Part shown: positions 28,319 through 37,831 of the stretch, one piece after another
Position numbering within the stretch: the stretch's first letter is position 1
Layout of the letters: every line of letters begins with the position of its first letter
Assembly (NCBI GenBank): GCA_964569385.1
Contig: CAZMUM010000011.1
Location: forward strand, 53,820 to 117,819
Source: JAADHX01 sp964569385
GTDB taxonomy: Bacteria > Actinomycetota > Acidimicrobiia > Acidimicrobiales > Poriferisodalaceae
Length of the DNA stretch: 64,000 nucleotides
Reading direction: 5' to 3'
The notes under the pieces: generated by a model
Told to the model about the DNA's origin: nothing
The model's database searches: none
Seen by the model: only the letters and a program-made list of their open reading frames with translations
Made by a program: the position numbers and the translations under genes

Positions 28319-29331
28319 GAGGCCACCTCAAAGTTGTTGGCTGGTGATGAATTCGATTCGGTGCCTATCGGTGCTGTTGTTGCCAGGCTTGGCCAACGAA
28401 CAGCGGTCCAAAGAACCGTGGTTAAGGAGTCGGGGCCGGCCTTGGGACCGTTTAGGTAACTGATCGACTCTCGATCCAGATCGGCATCTTGGAACCAAGA
28501 GTTGACCTCGTCGTCGTCGAACCCGAGCCGTCGGTGGGCGTAGTCTGAGCGAAGAAACTCGAAGTGGTGCAGCTGATAGTCGACTACCAGCATGCGACCG
28601 CCAGGCTTCAGGGTTCGGGCCGTTTGGGCGATGGCATCGGCTGGGTCGTCGAGGAAATGCAGCACGTGGTGAAGCACCGCCACATCGAAGCTCCCAGCCG
28701 GAAGGTCGAGGTCATATACGTCGGCGTGGCGAACCCGGCAGTGCGAAAGGCCCTCGGCATCGAGGTTCGCTCTGGCCACGTTGAGCATCGGCCGCGACTG
28801 ATCGATGCCGAGACCACGATCGATACGGTCGGCGAACACCTCGAGTATCCGGCCAGTGCCGGTACCAATATCGAGCAGATTGCCGATTCTTTGGCTCTGA
28901 ACCGCTTCGAGAAGCGCCGCCTCGACGTCTTCATCGGCCACATGACGGAACCGAATTTGGTCCCAGTTGGTGGCAATCCGCGAGAAGTAGGCCTCGGCCT
29001 CGGCCGCTCTGTCCTCTCGCACCGCGCTCAGACGTTCGAGATCTCTAGCGATGGCAGGGTGGGCGTCGTCGATGAGCGTTTTCACCACATCGAGCAGATC
29101 TCGACCGAGGCCAGTGGCGGCGGGTCGGTAGAAAGCGCTGGTGCCTTCGGCGTGACGTTCAAGAACCCCTGCATCACAAAGCAGCCGAAGATGTCTGCTG
29201 GTGCGGGGCTGACTCTGACCGATGACCCGGCACAGTTCGCCCACGGTCAGCTCGATGCGCGCCAAAACAGAAACGATCCGTAGCCGGCTCGGTTCCCCGA
29301 CTGCCTTCAGTGCATCCACAAGTTGATCCAT
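28315..29331 (-). CDS. ArsR-type regulator fused to SAM-dependent methyltransferase
   Basis: A 338-residue fusion. Residues about 1-95 form a winged helix (EPSRLRIVSVL, GQSQPRTSRHLRLLCDAGVL). Residues about 110-300 form a class I methyltransferase with the SAM motif LLDIGTGTGRILEVF and VAVLHHVLHFLDDP. Relatives lie next to metF in other bacteria and are thought to tune methionine/SAM metabolism, possibly sensing SAM. Its stop overlaps the metF start. An AT-rich inverted repeat touches its start codon and suggests autoregulation. Confidence 0.9.
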   Translation of the reverse strand: MDQLVDALKAVGEPSRLRIVSVLARIELTVGELCRVIGQSQPRTSRHLRLLCDAGVLERHAEGTSAFYRPAATGLGRDLLDVVKTLIDDAHPAIARDLERLSAVREDRAAEAEAYFSRIATNWDQIRFRHVADEDVEAALLEAVQSQRIGNLLDIGTGTGRILEVFADRIDRGLGIDQSRPMLNVARANLDAEGLSHCRVRHADVYDLDLPAGSFDVAVLHHVLHFLDDPADAIAQTARTLKPGGRMLVVDYQLHHFEFLRSDYAHRRLGFDDDEVNSWFQDADLDRESISYLNGPKAGPDSLTTVLWTAVRWPSLATTAPIGTESNSSPANNFEVAS

Positions 29332-29333
29332 AT

Positions 29334-29360
29334 GTTCATAAGGATATATTGATATAGAAC
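29334..29360. promoter_or_regulatory. AT-rich inverted repeat, ArsR operator candidate
   Basis: GTTCATA (29334-29340) and TATAGAAC (29353-29360) form an imperfect inverted repeat in an AT-rich island 3 bp upstream of the start at 29331. Position and symmetry suit autoregulation by the ArsR domain. Confidence 0.5.
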
Positions 29361-29407
29361 TATGTCAAGCCTCACTCCGGAACCGGACTCAGGCACACGG
29401 CCGAAAG

Positions 29408-29968
29408 CTATCCTGACAGCCCTAGGTCGGCGAGGGTTCTTGCATAACGCCAAGCCCCGTACGGCAAGGGCCGGGCCCAGACTGGTCGAACGTTCGCCGC
29501 CGCGGCCGGAAACCAGGCGAGTTCGCACCCTGCGCCGGTCGCTGATCGGCACCGCACGCCGCCAAGTCCGGCGCCGTGCACCTCTGCGCCAATGGCCTGG
29601 GTGATGTCACGTTGAATCGGGACGCCGTCACGAGCGAGCGGGTGACCCGAATCCAAGCCCGCTGCCGCTAGGCCAGCGCTCGTAAAGACATCGGCTGCTT
29701 GTTGGCGCTCTGGGAGTTTGGCTGCTGCCAACATAATCGGTGCGTCGTCACCGAGATCATCAGGCTCGATCCCGCGACCCACGAAGAGGTGTCGTACCTG
29801 CGCATGCGCGGTGGCGAGGTCTTCGTTCAGATAGAGCGTTGGCCACGAGGTAGGAGGGTTCCAGCGCCCGCCACGCTGCTGGGCAAACGTGGTATCGAAT
29901 GGGTCTTCGTAGTGGGGTTGGGTCAATCGCAACCACGTGTGGGCCGACGGCAAAGCGTGGGTGATCAC
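29408..29968 (-). CDS. RES-domain toxin
   Basis: About 186 residues from a GTG at 29968, which overlaps the antitoxin stop in a GTGA. The three family residues are visible: Arg in GGRWNPPTSWPTLYL, Glu in LNEDLATAHAQ and Ser in GVRCRSATG. Known RES toxins (MbcT, ParT type) degrade NAD or ADP-ribosylate targets. The open frame extends upstream inside the antitoxin gene, but that part is out-of-frame shadow. Confidence 0.88.
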   Translation of the reverse strand: MITHALPSAHTWLRLTQPHYEDPFDTTFAQQRGGRWNPPTSWPTLYLNEDLATAHAQVRHLFVGRGIEPDDLGDDAPIMLAAAKLPERQQAADVFTSAGLAAAGLDSGHPLARDGVPIQRDITQAIGAEVHGAGLGGVRCRSATGAGCELAWFPAAAANVRPVWARPLPYGAWRYARTLADLGLSG

Positions 29969-30390
29969 GGAGCGACGCGAGATAAGTCGAATGTGTCGCG
30001 TAACTCGGCTTGGAGGCTCGTGAACTCGCCCGCGAGAGCAAGTTCGAGCCGAGTTCTCCCGCCGAGGACTGCCACTGGACGCCTGACGACTGCGGCGATT
30101 CGGTCGCGTTTGATCCACCGATCCAGCAGATCGGTGGCTTGGCAGAGCGCGACAACCTGGTCTCGGCGGCCCGCAGGCGGACCCTCGGCCATCCACTTGG
30201 CAGCTGCCTGACGACTGACTCCGAACATTCGACCGATCTGGGCTGTCGACACATCCCACAACTGTGCCGTTCGGCGAAGAGGACTTGCGGTTAGATCGTG
30301 GTCCAGCAAGTCAATCAGCTGCCGCAGTGCATCAGGGTCCTCTTGGGTGCGAGAGAGTACCTCCGCCGCCAGTTCATCGATGTTCACCAT
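29965..30390 (-). CDS. Xre/MbcA/ParS-type antitoxin
   Basis: About 141 residues. A helix-turn-helix occupies WDVSTAQIGRMFGVSRQAAAKWMAEG. The C-terminus has the toxin-binding pattern VVRRPVAVLGGRTRLELALAG, the DUF2384-like form that plugs the RES active site. It precedes and overlaps the toxin gene, the usual order for this type II pair. The ATG at 30390 is preferred over an upstream in-frame start. Confidence 0.87.
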   Translation of the reverse strand: MVNIDELAAEVLSRTQEDPDALRQLIDLLDHDLTASPLRRTAQLWDVSTAQIGRMFGVSRQAAAKWMAEGPPAGRRDQVVALCQATDLLDRWIKRDRIAAVVRRPVAVLGGRTRLELALAGEFTSLQAELRDTFDLSRVAP

Positions 30391-30415
30391 GGCCCACACA
30401 ATAGCGCAACCACTT

Positions 30416-30438
30416 GTCAACCGCAATCAATCGTCAAC
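30416..30438. promoter_or_regulatory. Direct GTCAAC repeats upstream of the toxin-antitoxin pair
   Basis: GTCAAC occurs at 30416-30421 and 30433-30438. The inner copy gives a TTGACA on the minus strand, but no good -10 lies at the right spacing. It may be the antitoxin operator. Confidence 0.35.
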
Positions 30439-30456
30439 TAGGTAGCACCACAAGCA

Positions 30457-33162
30457 CTATGGCACCAGCGCCCTGTCAAACCTCGACCTGACCCTGTTGC
30501 GTAGCCAACGCCTGGCCTTCTCGACCACGAGATAGACAACAGGGAACGCCAGCAGGACAGTTACCGTCGAGCTGAGCAGCCCGCCGATCAGCGTAAAGCT
30601 GAGCGCTTCCCAGAACGGGTCTGATAGTGCGAGCGGCAGTAATCCAGCGATGGTGGTCACGGTCGTGGCTACGAGAGGCCTAGCCCGCTTAGCCACCGCC
30701 TCGCCAATGGCCTCAGCCGGAATGAGGCCGCGGCGGCGCGCCTGGTTGGCTGCGTCGATCAGCAGAATCGTGTTGTTGACCACCACGCCGATCAGGGCAA
30801 TGAACCCGACCATCACAAAGAAGCTCAACGAGTTGTCACTCCACAACAGGATGGAGAACACTCCGAGGAAGCTGAACGGGATCGCCAAGAAGATCAGCGC
30901 TGGTTGCACCACCGACCTAAACTGGGTGATAAGCAGCAACGCCATCAGCCCCAGCGCAACCACGAACGCCTGACCAAGCGATGCGAAGTCGTCCTGGTTG
31001 TCGGACTCTTGGCCGAAATCGAAGGCCAGGGCCTCTGCGCCGAGGCCACGATCGACCAGGCTGGGTGCGAATAGATTCCTAACGAGGTCCTCGGTCGCGG
31101 TGAGGTTGCTAGTTGTGTCGTCGGTCGTGAAGCTGGCCGCTACTTCGATGATGCGCCCGCCGTCAGTTCGGCTCACCTGCCCAGATGTCGACACGAACGT
31201 GTCGGCCACGAAAGTCTGATCGCCGTTCTTGTCGAGTTCGACTCCCTTTATCCCCGCTGCGATCTCGGCGGCCAGGATTTCTCCGGCCTCGACCTGATCC
31301 GGCGAAACCGAGATCTGAACCGTAAATGGGAAGTCGTCCACCGGAGGACCGTTCTCGAGGGGACTCACAGATATGCGAACTCCCGGGATCTCGGCCATGC
31401 TCGCTTCGAGCTGACCGGCATAATCTGGCGAAGTCGTCGAACGGTCGTCGAAGTGAACTAGGTCGATGATCGAGAAGAGCCCACGCTCATTGCCGAACAG
31501 GTACTGCGACCGAACAAGGTCGTCGCCGAGTACGGCCAACACTGCAGCATCGATCTCGACCGCTGTTTGTTGGGCCGATTCGATCGTGGTGTTGGGGTCG
31601 AAGTCGACAGACAGCTGAATTCCGTTGCTGTCCTTGGTGGGCGGGAAGATGTTGAACCCGACCCTAGATGCAACTCCGAACGAGGCCGCTATCGAAACAA
31701 CCGCCGCGGCCAACAGACCGCCCCCGACCAGCCAGCCCTTCGCTCCATTGCCCGCCGGGTACATCGCTAGCCGACCCAGGGCATCGGCGGCCCGACGCTC
31801 GGCTCTGACTATCGGATTCGATGCCGGCGGTCCGGCCAGTAGAAGCTTTCGAGATATCGCCGGAATGAAGGTGATCGAGAACACGAACGACAACAAGAGG
31901 GTGATGATCACCGTTGCCGGAATGGCCCTAATGAACTCGCCAAGCACTCCCCCGACAAACAACATCGGGGTAAACACCAGAACGGTTGTCAGCGTGCCTG
32001 CCATTGAGGCAGACCCAACGTGTTGGGTCGCCACGGCAACTACCGCAACCGGATCATCGGCCTCGTCGCGGCTTGAGTCGATCGATTCGCTGATGACGAT
32101 CGCATCATCTACGAGCAACCCCAGCGTCAGAATCAGCCCAAACATTGTGATGGTGTTAAGTGAATATCCGGCCACCCACAGGCCAACCAGGGCCGCCGAC
32201 ATCACCGTGGCCATGAACATTGCGGTTATAACCGCCACGCGCCAGCCGATGAGAGCCAGGCTTACCAGGGCAACCGCGATCAGACCTGTCAAAAGGCTGC
32301 CGCTAAGCCCGCTGATTTGACTGCGGATCTCTGGGGCGAAGTCAGCGGTCACCTCGGCGCTGAGGCCATTTGGCAACTGTGCAGAAGCAAGGGTCGCGTG
32401 AACCGAATCGCTGAACTCGAGCACATCTTGGTCCGCGGCCCCTGACCGAACCAGACCAACGGTTATGGCCTCCTGGAACTCCGTTGAGCCCTCGTAGGCC
32501 ACCCGGGTAAATCGGGTCCGCCGAGTCTCCTCGGCCCCGGTTGCGGGGTTTGTGCCCTCGGTCAGCAGCTCTCGGACGCTGGCTACCTCGATGTCTGGCG
32601 ACTCGGCCATGTGGGCTGCCAGTTCGGCCGCCGCGGCTTGAAGGACATCGGGCGAGGTGCCTGGCGGCCCACTAACCGCGATGAGAACGTCGAACAATTC
32701 GACGAACTTGGTGGCGTCGAGTGGGCGCACAGTGACTACCGCCGCTGGTGGCAGCAGCACCTGCTCGATGGCGGCGCTGAGACGGTCGGCGCCATCGCCC
32801 GAAGTAACGGCGCCGTCAAACTCGACCACGAGCGCGAACGAGTTCGCTCTGGCGAAGCTCAACACGCTCTCTACATTGGCGACGTCTGAGAATGCAACTT
32901 GCAGAGGGACCGTTACATCTTGGTCGACGGCATCGACGTCTCCGGCAAAAAAGGTGCCGTCCACAACAACGATCGGCAAGTTGACGGGAGGGAATCCCTC
33001 CCGAGCAAGCCCCGAAAACCAGGCGAACGCACCAACCACGACCACCGCGCCCCAGACAACAAACGTGAGCTTCCAGTGTCTGGCCGAACTGCGGGCCAGT
33101 TTGGCTACGAAGGATCGAACCTCGGTTGACTCACGACCAGTAGCACTATTCGTCTGCGTCAC
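30457..33162 (-). CDS. RND family transporter permease
   Basis: A 901-residue inner-membrane permease, shorter than typical AcrB (about 1030). It has an N-terminal membrane anchor, a periplasmic loop, then a membrane block with NTITMFGLILTLGLLVDDAIVISESI carrying the proton-relay Asp pair. A second half repeats this layout and ends with MVGFIALIGVVVNNTILLID. No adaptor or outer-membrane partner is next to it. Its GTG start overlaps the polX stop (GTGA), an unusual pairing. Confidence 0.9.
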   Translation of the reverse strand: MTQTNSATGRESTEVRSFVAKLARSSARHWKLTFVVWGAVVVVGAFAWFSGLAREGFPPVNLPIVVVDGTFFAGDVDAVDQDVTVPLQVAFSDVANVESVLSFARANSFALVVEFDGAVTSGDGADRLSAAIEQVLLPPAAVVTVRPLDATKFVELFDVLIAVSGPPGTSPDVLQAAAAELAAHMAESPDIEVASVRELLTEGTNPATGAEETRRTRFTRVAYEGSTEFQEAITVGLVRSGAADQDVLEFSDSVHATLASAQLPNGLSAEVTADFAPEIRSQISGLSGSLLTGLIAVALVSLALIGWRVAVITAMFMATVMSAALVGLWVAGYSLNTITMFGLILTLGLLVDDAIVISESIDSSRDEADDPVAVVAVATQHVGSASMAGTLTTVLVFTPMLFVGGVLGEFIRAIPATVIITLLLSFVFSITFIPAISRKLLLAGPPASNPIVRAERRAADALGRLAMYPAGNGAKGWLVGGGLLAAAVVSIAASFGVASRVGFNIFPPTKDSNGIQLSVDFDPNTTIESAQQTAVEIDAAVLAVLGDDLVRSQYLFGNERGLFSIIDLVHFDDRSTTSPDYAGQLEASMAEIPGVRISVSPLENGPPVDDFPFTVQISVSPDQVEAGEILAAEIAAGIKGVELDKNGDQTFVADTFVSTSGQVSRTDGGRIIEVAASFTTDDTTSNLTATEDLVRNLFAPSLVDRGLGAEALAFDFGQESDNQDDFASLGQAFVVALGLMALLLITQFRSVVQPALIFLAIPFSFLGVFSILLWSDNSLSFFVMVGFIALIGVVVNNTILLIDAANQARRRGLIPAEAIGEAVAKRARPLVATTVTTIAGLLPLALSDPFWEALSFTLIGGLLSSTVTVLLAFPVVYLVVEKARRWLRNRVRSRFDRALVP

Positions 33163-34928
33163 TCACCGCCGCCTAGACCCTGACGACCATCGACCCAAGC
33201 CATGAACTTAGCCGTATCCCAGGTGTTGACCACAAGCTCACGAGGGGCCCAGCCCCGCTGCGCTGTAAGCACCCCGTACTCCATGCGACCAAGCTCCGAA
33301 ACGTGATGGCTATCGGTGTTGATCACGAGTTTCACGCCACGATCGACGGCCTTGCGCACAACGTCGGAAGCCGCATCGAGGCGCTGAAGTGCACCGTTCA
33401 CCTCGAGGGCCACATCGAACGTTGCCAGCGCCTCGAGCACCACATCAACATCGAACTCGATGCCTGGGCGGCGACCGATGTAACGGCCAGACAAGTGCCC
33501 AATCGAATTGACCGTTGGGTCTGAGATGGCCGCGATGAGCCGCTTGGTTTGATCGAGAGGCGACTGGTCGTAGTGCGAGTGCACCGACGCCACGGTGTAG
33601 TCGAACAAGGCCCTGAAATCGGGCTCGTAGTCGAGGCCGCCACTGGCCCCAATGTTGAGTTCGCACCCCCACAGAAGAACAATGTCTGGATGATCGGCCT
33701 GAACCCGCGCAATGTGTTCGCGGTGTTCGAGCATTTCCTCGGCCGTCGATCCGTTAATGGCCAGATCGATGCCATGATCGGTGATGGCCAGGTACTTGTA
33801 TCCGGCATCGACTCCGACCTGCACCATATCTTCGACGCTCGATCGGCCATCGCCAGAGCGGTCGGTGTGATAGTGAAGATCGCCGACCATGTGGGCCCGC
33901 TGCACCAGCTCAGGCAGGCCATCACCACCAGCGGCATCGATTTCGCCGGTGGCCTCACGCAGCGGTGGCGGAATGAACTCAAGGTCGAGCGCCTCGTAGA
34001 TGTCGCGTTCGGCAACCGAAGCGACGATCGGTCGGTCGGCATCTTGTGGCTCGGCACCAAAGAGGCCGTACTCGTTGAGTAGCCAGCCTCGGTCGAGGGC
34101 TCGCTGTCGCAGCTCGATGTTATGGGCCTTCGACCCGGTGAAGTAGAGCGTCGCGGCGCCAAATTGTTCTGGCGTCACGACCCGAACATCGACCTGGAGC
34201 CCGGTGGGAGTAAGGAACGATGTCTTTGTTTTGCCGTTGACGACGATGTCGTCGGCCTCAGGATGACGGACCACCGCGGCCATTACGGCTTGGCCGTCAT
34301 TCGAGGCGACCGTAATATCGATATCGCCGATGGTTTCGGAGAAACGGCGAAGACTGCCGCAGTACATTGCTTGCTCGACTTCTGGCAAACTCTCGAGGAA
34401 CTCCACCAGCCGCAGTGCCAGAGGCAACGCGTCACCAATCGGAGTTCGCCGATCCTTCCCAGAAAGGCCAAGCCGTTCGATCGACTTGGCGATCTTGGCC
34501 TCGCTCGTGGCGCCCAGGCCCGGCAAGGTGCGTAGCTGTTCGGCCGCTATAGCGGCCTTTAGCGACTCGACGTCTTCGATTCCGAGCTTGGCCCTCATGA
34601 TCTTCAGAGTCTTGGGCCCAACACCAGGGATACGACTGAGCTCGACGATCGAGAACGGAAACTCGTTTCTCAACACCTGAAGCTTGGTGACTTCACCAGT
34701 GTCGACATATTCGCGGATCTTGCTGGCCGTGGCCTTGCCGACACCCTTGATCTTGACCAGCTCGGTGGCCGTCAACGCGGTAACGTCTCGACCATCGGCT
34801 TCTAGCCCGAGGCGAGCGTTCTCATAGGCCCTCACCTTGAACGACTGCGGGCTTTCTTCGGCCAACGTTGTGAGAGTCACCAGTTCGGACAGCATCTCCA
34901 TGACGTCTCTGTTCGAAATCATGGCCAA
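33159..34928 (-). CDS. polX: DNA polymerase/3'-5' exonuclease PolX
   Basis: A 589-residue family X polymerase. The N-terminal part has helix-hairpin-helix motifs (KIKGVGKATASKI, IPGVGPKTLKIM, LPGLGATSEAKI). The polymerase palm has YCGSLRRFSETIGDIDI with the metal Asp pair. A C-terminal PHP phosphoesterase domain has DLHYHTDRSGDG, ITDHG, SVHSHYD and NTDSHH. It acts in gap-filling base excision repair. It is co-transcribed with the RND permease. Confidence 0.95.
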   Translation of the reverse strand: MAMISNRDVMEMLSELVTLTTLAEESPQSFKVRAYENARLGLEADGRDVTALTATELVKIKGVGKATASKIREYVDTGEVTKLQVLRNEFPFSIVELSRIPGVGPKTLKIMRAKLGIEDVESLKAAIAAEQLRTLPGLGATSEAKIAKSIERLGLSGKDRRTPIGDALPLALRLVEFLESLPEVEQAMYCGSLRRFSETIGDIDITVASNDGQAVMAAVVRHPEADDIVVNGKTKTSFLTPTGLQVDVRVVTPEQFGAATLYFTGSKAHNIELRQRALDRGWLLNEYGLFGAEPQDADRPIVASVAERDIYEALDLEFIPPPLREATGEIDAAGGDGLPELVQRAHMVGDLHYHTDRSGDGRSSVEDMVQVGVDAGYKYLAITDHGIDLAINGSTAEEMLEHREHIARVQADHPDIVLLWGCELNIGASGGLDYEPDFRALFDYTVASVHSHYDQSPLDQTKRLIAAISDPTVNSIGHLSGRYIGRRPGIEFDVDVVLEALATFDVALEVNGALQRLDAASDVVRKAVDRGVKLVINTDSHHVSELGRMEYGVLTAQRGWAPRELVVNTWDTAKFMAWVDGRQGLGGGE

Positions 34929-34985
34929 ACTCTACGGCCGAACTTCGTTCGCCCTGTCGATGCCGGCGCAAAGTTCGAATCCTGG

Positions 34986-36356
34986 CTACCAGACCGGCGA
35001 ATGACTTCCGAGAGCGGTAGAAGGTCGATCCCATTGCATGTCGATGCCCTCGATCGAAGCTGGCGGTTTCAAGCGCCTGCCAAGGCCCCACGGCGTAACC
35101 TCAGGATCGCCGTTGTAGTCTGCGGCGGCTAGCGGCTCTAACTCAGAGTCGAACGAGCCCGCCGGTCCGTCGGTTAACAATTTGGCCGTTCTGGCCAGCG
35201 AACACTTGGCAATGACGCCCTGGCCCGTGATGACACGACGCCGAAGCCCTCGTATCGCTGCCGCGGCCAGAAGGTAGCCGGCGCCATGGTCGAGCGCCTG
35301 TACAGGCAGCGGATTTGGGGTGTCGGTTCGTGCAATCAACATGCCCTGGTGAGCGATGCCAGAGCTCATCTGCACCAGGCTGTCGTAACCACGCCGGCCA
35401 GCCCAGGGACCCGACCAGCCGTAGGCATCGAGCGACACGTCGATTAGTCCGGGCCTGAGCATCTGACAACGTTCGGCCGTAAGCCCAAGACGGTCTAGGG
35501 CGTCGGGCCGGTAACCGTGGATAAACACGTCCGACGACGCAACTAGACCCTCGAACACGGTCAAGTCGGTACGGTTCATAAGGTCGAGCCTGGCACACCT
35601 CTTGCCGAGCGTTACCTCTGGCACGACGTTGTCTTCTTCCCATCCTGGAGGGTCGATCCGCAGCACTTCGGCACCCCACCCGGCCAGGAACCGAGTAGCA
35701 ATCGGGCCGGCCAAGACCCTGGTGAGATCGAGAACTCTGAGACCAGCCAGCGGCCTATCGGAACGCCGGTCGTTAGACCCAACTGAGTCTCTGAGCGTCG
35801 ACAGTGACCCGTCGGCCCAGGCAACTAGAGGCTCGGCGGCCACCGATTGACCCGCAACGTGATCTCGCCATTGTTCAACAGAACGCATTTCGGCAGAACA
35901 GCCGTTTGCGTCAGCGATCGCGGCCTCAAGATCGGCTCCGGTCCAGCGCTGCACTGCTTGGGCCACGGCGTCTCGATTGCCGTCTGCTGTCAATACTTCT
36001 AGAGCGGCAACACGATGGTGTGGAGCATTGGTGTGCAGTCTGATCCAACCGTCGGACGTCTCGTACAGACCGGCCACCGAGTCCCAGGTCGGGGCTCGCT
36101 CCCACCCAATGGGATCGAGGGACCATCCGAACCAGTACGAAGCCATTCGTTGGTCAACTGCTGAGTCGCGCCCCGCCAACGCCGCTACTTCGCTCGTGGC
36201 TGCCGCAATGGCTACCGAGGCCAGTTCGGTCACCGAAAACGCAGATGCCCACTCGCCAGCACCGCTAATGGCGGCGCGGTTGGCGCCAGGGCCACCAGCA
36301 AGCGCGTCGAGAGAACGGTCGACCTCGTCTCGCATGTCTGAGTCGTCGATGCCCAT
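34986..36356 (-). CDS. CoA-transferase family III (CaiB/BaiF) protein
   Basis: About 456 residues from an ATG at 36356. The family segment RPLAGLRVLDLTRVLAGPIATRFLAGWGAEVLRIDPPGWEEDN is in the second half, followed by the SDVFIHGYRPDALDRLGL stretch that normally precedes the substrate site. The N-terminal half is a divergent second copy-like region (YWFGWSLDPIGWERAP...), so the layout is not that of a canonical single-domain FRC/CaiB enzyme. The acyl substrate is unknown. A longer upstream frame overlaps the divergent MBL gene and is rejected. Confidence 0.8.
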   Translation of the reverse strand: MGIDDSDMRDEVDRSLDALAGGPGANRAAISGAGEWASAFSVTELASVAIAAATSEVAALAGRDSAVDQRMASYWFGWSLDPIGWERAPTWDSVAGLYETSDGWIRLHTNAPHHRVAALEVLTADGNRDAVAQAVQRWTGADLEAAIADANGCSAEMRSVEQWRDHVAGQSVAAEPLVAWADGSLSTLRDSVGSNDRRSDRPLAGLRVLDLTRVLAGPIATRFLAGWGAEVLRIDPPGWEEDNVVPEVTLGKRCARLDLMNRTDLTVFEGLVASSDVFIHGYRPDALDRLGLTAERCQMLRPGLIDVSLDAYGWSGPWAGRRGYDSLVQMSSGIAHQGMLIARTDTPNPLPVQALDHGAGYLLAAAAIRGLRRRVITGQGVIAKCSLARTAKLLTDGPAGSFDSELEPLAAADYNGDPEVTPWGLGRRLKPPASIEGIDMQWDRPSTALGSHSPVW

Positions 36357-36426
36357 GTTTGGGTCCTGCTCTATTGGGGTGCTTCTCCATCTTGGCACCG
36401 CGGCGACGATGGTCGACAATGGGGCC

Positions 36427-37251
36427 ATGGAAATCATTCTGACTGGTACAGGCTCGCCACTGCCAGACCCAAACCGGGCTGGGCCTTCAACTCTCGTCAA
36501 AGCCGCCGAGACCCGCATCCTCGTCGATGCTGGCCGCGGAGTTGTGATGCGACTTGCCGGGGCTTCGACCATGCCAAATCAACTGTCGGCGGTTCTCATA
36601 ACCCACCTTCACAGCGATCACATCTGTGCCCTCGGCGACGTGGTCACAACGCAGTGGGTGATGTCGCAGGGCAATGCGTCGCTATCGATCCATGGGCCTA
36701 AGGGAACCGCACAATATGTCAACCGGGTGCTCGCAAGCCTCGAGCCCGACATCGGCTACCGGATTGCGCATCACGACATGCTCAGAAATGGCCCGATCGT
36801 CGAAGTCACCGAACACGACGGCGGAGACTACTTCACAGTTGGCGATGTCGAAATCGAGTGTGCTCACACCGAACATGCCCCGGTAGCGCCAACTCTCGGG
36901 TATCGACTGGCGCATCGAGAGGTAGTGGCTGCCGTCGCCGGCGACACGATTCCGTGCGAGGGGTTAACCAAACTTGTGGAAGACGCCGACGTCTACGTGC
37001 AGACCGTCATCCGCGACGACATCGTTCGTAGCATCCCTAGCGCCATGCTTCAGGACATTGTCGACTATCACTCCACCGTCGGCCAAGCTGGTCAGACCGC
37101 GGCCGCTGGTCGAGTGCGGACCCTGGTTCTGACGCACATGGTGCCGCCACCGAACCCCGACCAATACGGCGAATGGCAGGCAATCGCGGCCAAACACTTC
37201 GACGGTGAGATCGTCATCGGCGATGACCTAACAACCATCAACGCTGGCTGA
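36427..37251 (+). CDS. MBL-fold metallo-hydrolase (RNase Z / arylsulfatase-like)
   Basis: A 274-residue metallo-beta-lactamase-fold enzyme. The motif THLHSDHICALGD gives the zinc ligands, with further His in EHAPVAPTLGYRL and LTHMVPPPNP. The early GTGSPLPDPNRAGPS is typical of RNase Z-like and AtsA-like hydrolases. The ATG follows GGGGCC. Whether it cuts tRNA or a small ester cannot be told here. Confidence 0.85.
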   Translation: MEIILTGTGSPLPDPNRAGPSTLVKAAETRILVDAGRGVVMRLAGASTMPNQLSAVLITHLHSDHICALGDVVTTQWVMSQGNASLSIHGPKGTAQYVNRVLASLEPDIGYRIAHHDMLRNGPIVEVTEHDGGDYFTVGDVEIECAHTEHAPVAPTLGYRLAHREVVAAVAGDTIPCEGLTKLVEDADVYVQTVIRDDIVRSIPSAMLQDIVDYHSTVGQAGQTAAAGRVRTLVLTHMVPPPNPDQYGEWQAIAAKHFDGEIVIGDDLTTINAG

Positions 37252-37263
37252 CCGAACAGCGTG

Positions 37264-37776
37264 TCACGGCAATTCGGCCGCGTACCTCTCCACCAGCCGC
37301 GACTGGGCACCAACCTCTGGGCCCGCCATCGGCCTACTGGCGCCTACCACTTCTAAGGCATCAGCGGCAGACAACCCCAGAGCGATCAAGACCATGGTTG
37401 CGGTGGTGCCGGTGCGGCCGATGCCAGCCGCGCAATGGACGAGAACTTTGCGGCCGTTGGTCACTCGCCGCACTATCTCACCGACCAAATCGTGGGCTTC
37501 TTCGAGGGTTGGTACGTGAAGATCTGGAATCGGATGCCATATAACGCGTTCGCTATCGCTGGCGTCAAGCCAAACAACGTACTCGGGGTATCGATCCTCA
37601 AGCTCGTGTCGTTCGTTGAGGCACACCACCGTGTCGGAATCGTTGGCCCTTACAAGGGCGGCATCGACATCGGGGCCGATCGCATGTTTGCCACACAACC
37701 AGAGCTCGCCGCTCGCGTCTGGCAGCGGAACCTGATCGATTCCGCCATCGAATGATCTTGGACCGTACTTCTTCAC
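37264..37776 (-). CDS. Protein-tyrosine/dual-specificity phosphatase-like protein
   Basis: A 170-residue cysteine phosphatase. The active-site loop is VHCAAGIGRTGT (Cys-x5-Arg). The general acid may lie in HPIPDLHVP. Length suits a small dual-specificity phosphatase. It is convergent with the MBL gene, 12 bp apart. Confidence 0.88.
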   Translation of the reverse strand: MKKYGPRSFDGGIDQVPLPDASGELWLCGKHAIGPDVDAALVRANDSDTVVCLNERHELEDRYPEYVVWLDASDSERVIWHPIPDLHVPTLEEAHDLVGEIVRRVTNGRKVLVHCAAGIGRTGTTATMVLIALGLSAADALEVVGASRPMAGPEVGAQSRLVERYAAELP

Positions 37777-37831
37777 GCCCTCAGAGTGCCAGATCTGTGA
37801 GACAACGACGGCAGATGGTTACGGTGGACCC

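Noticed and set aside
34965..34998. tRNA-like T-loop motif (GTTCGAATC near a CCA-like end)
   Set aside because: The flanking T-stem halves do not pair and no acceptor or anticodon arms are present; it is intergenic sequence near the CoA-transferase stop.
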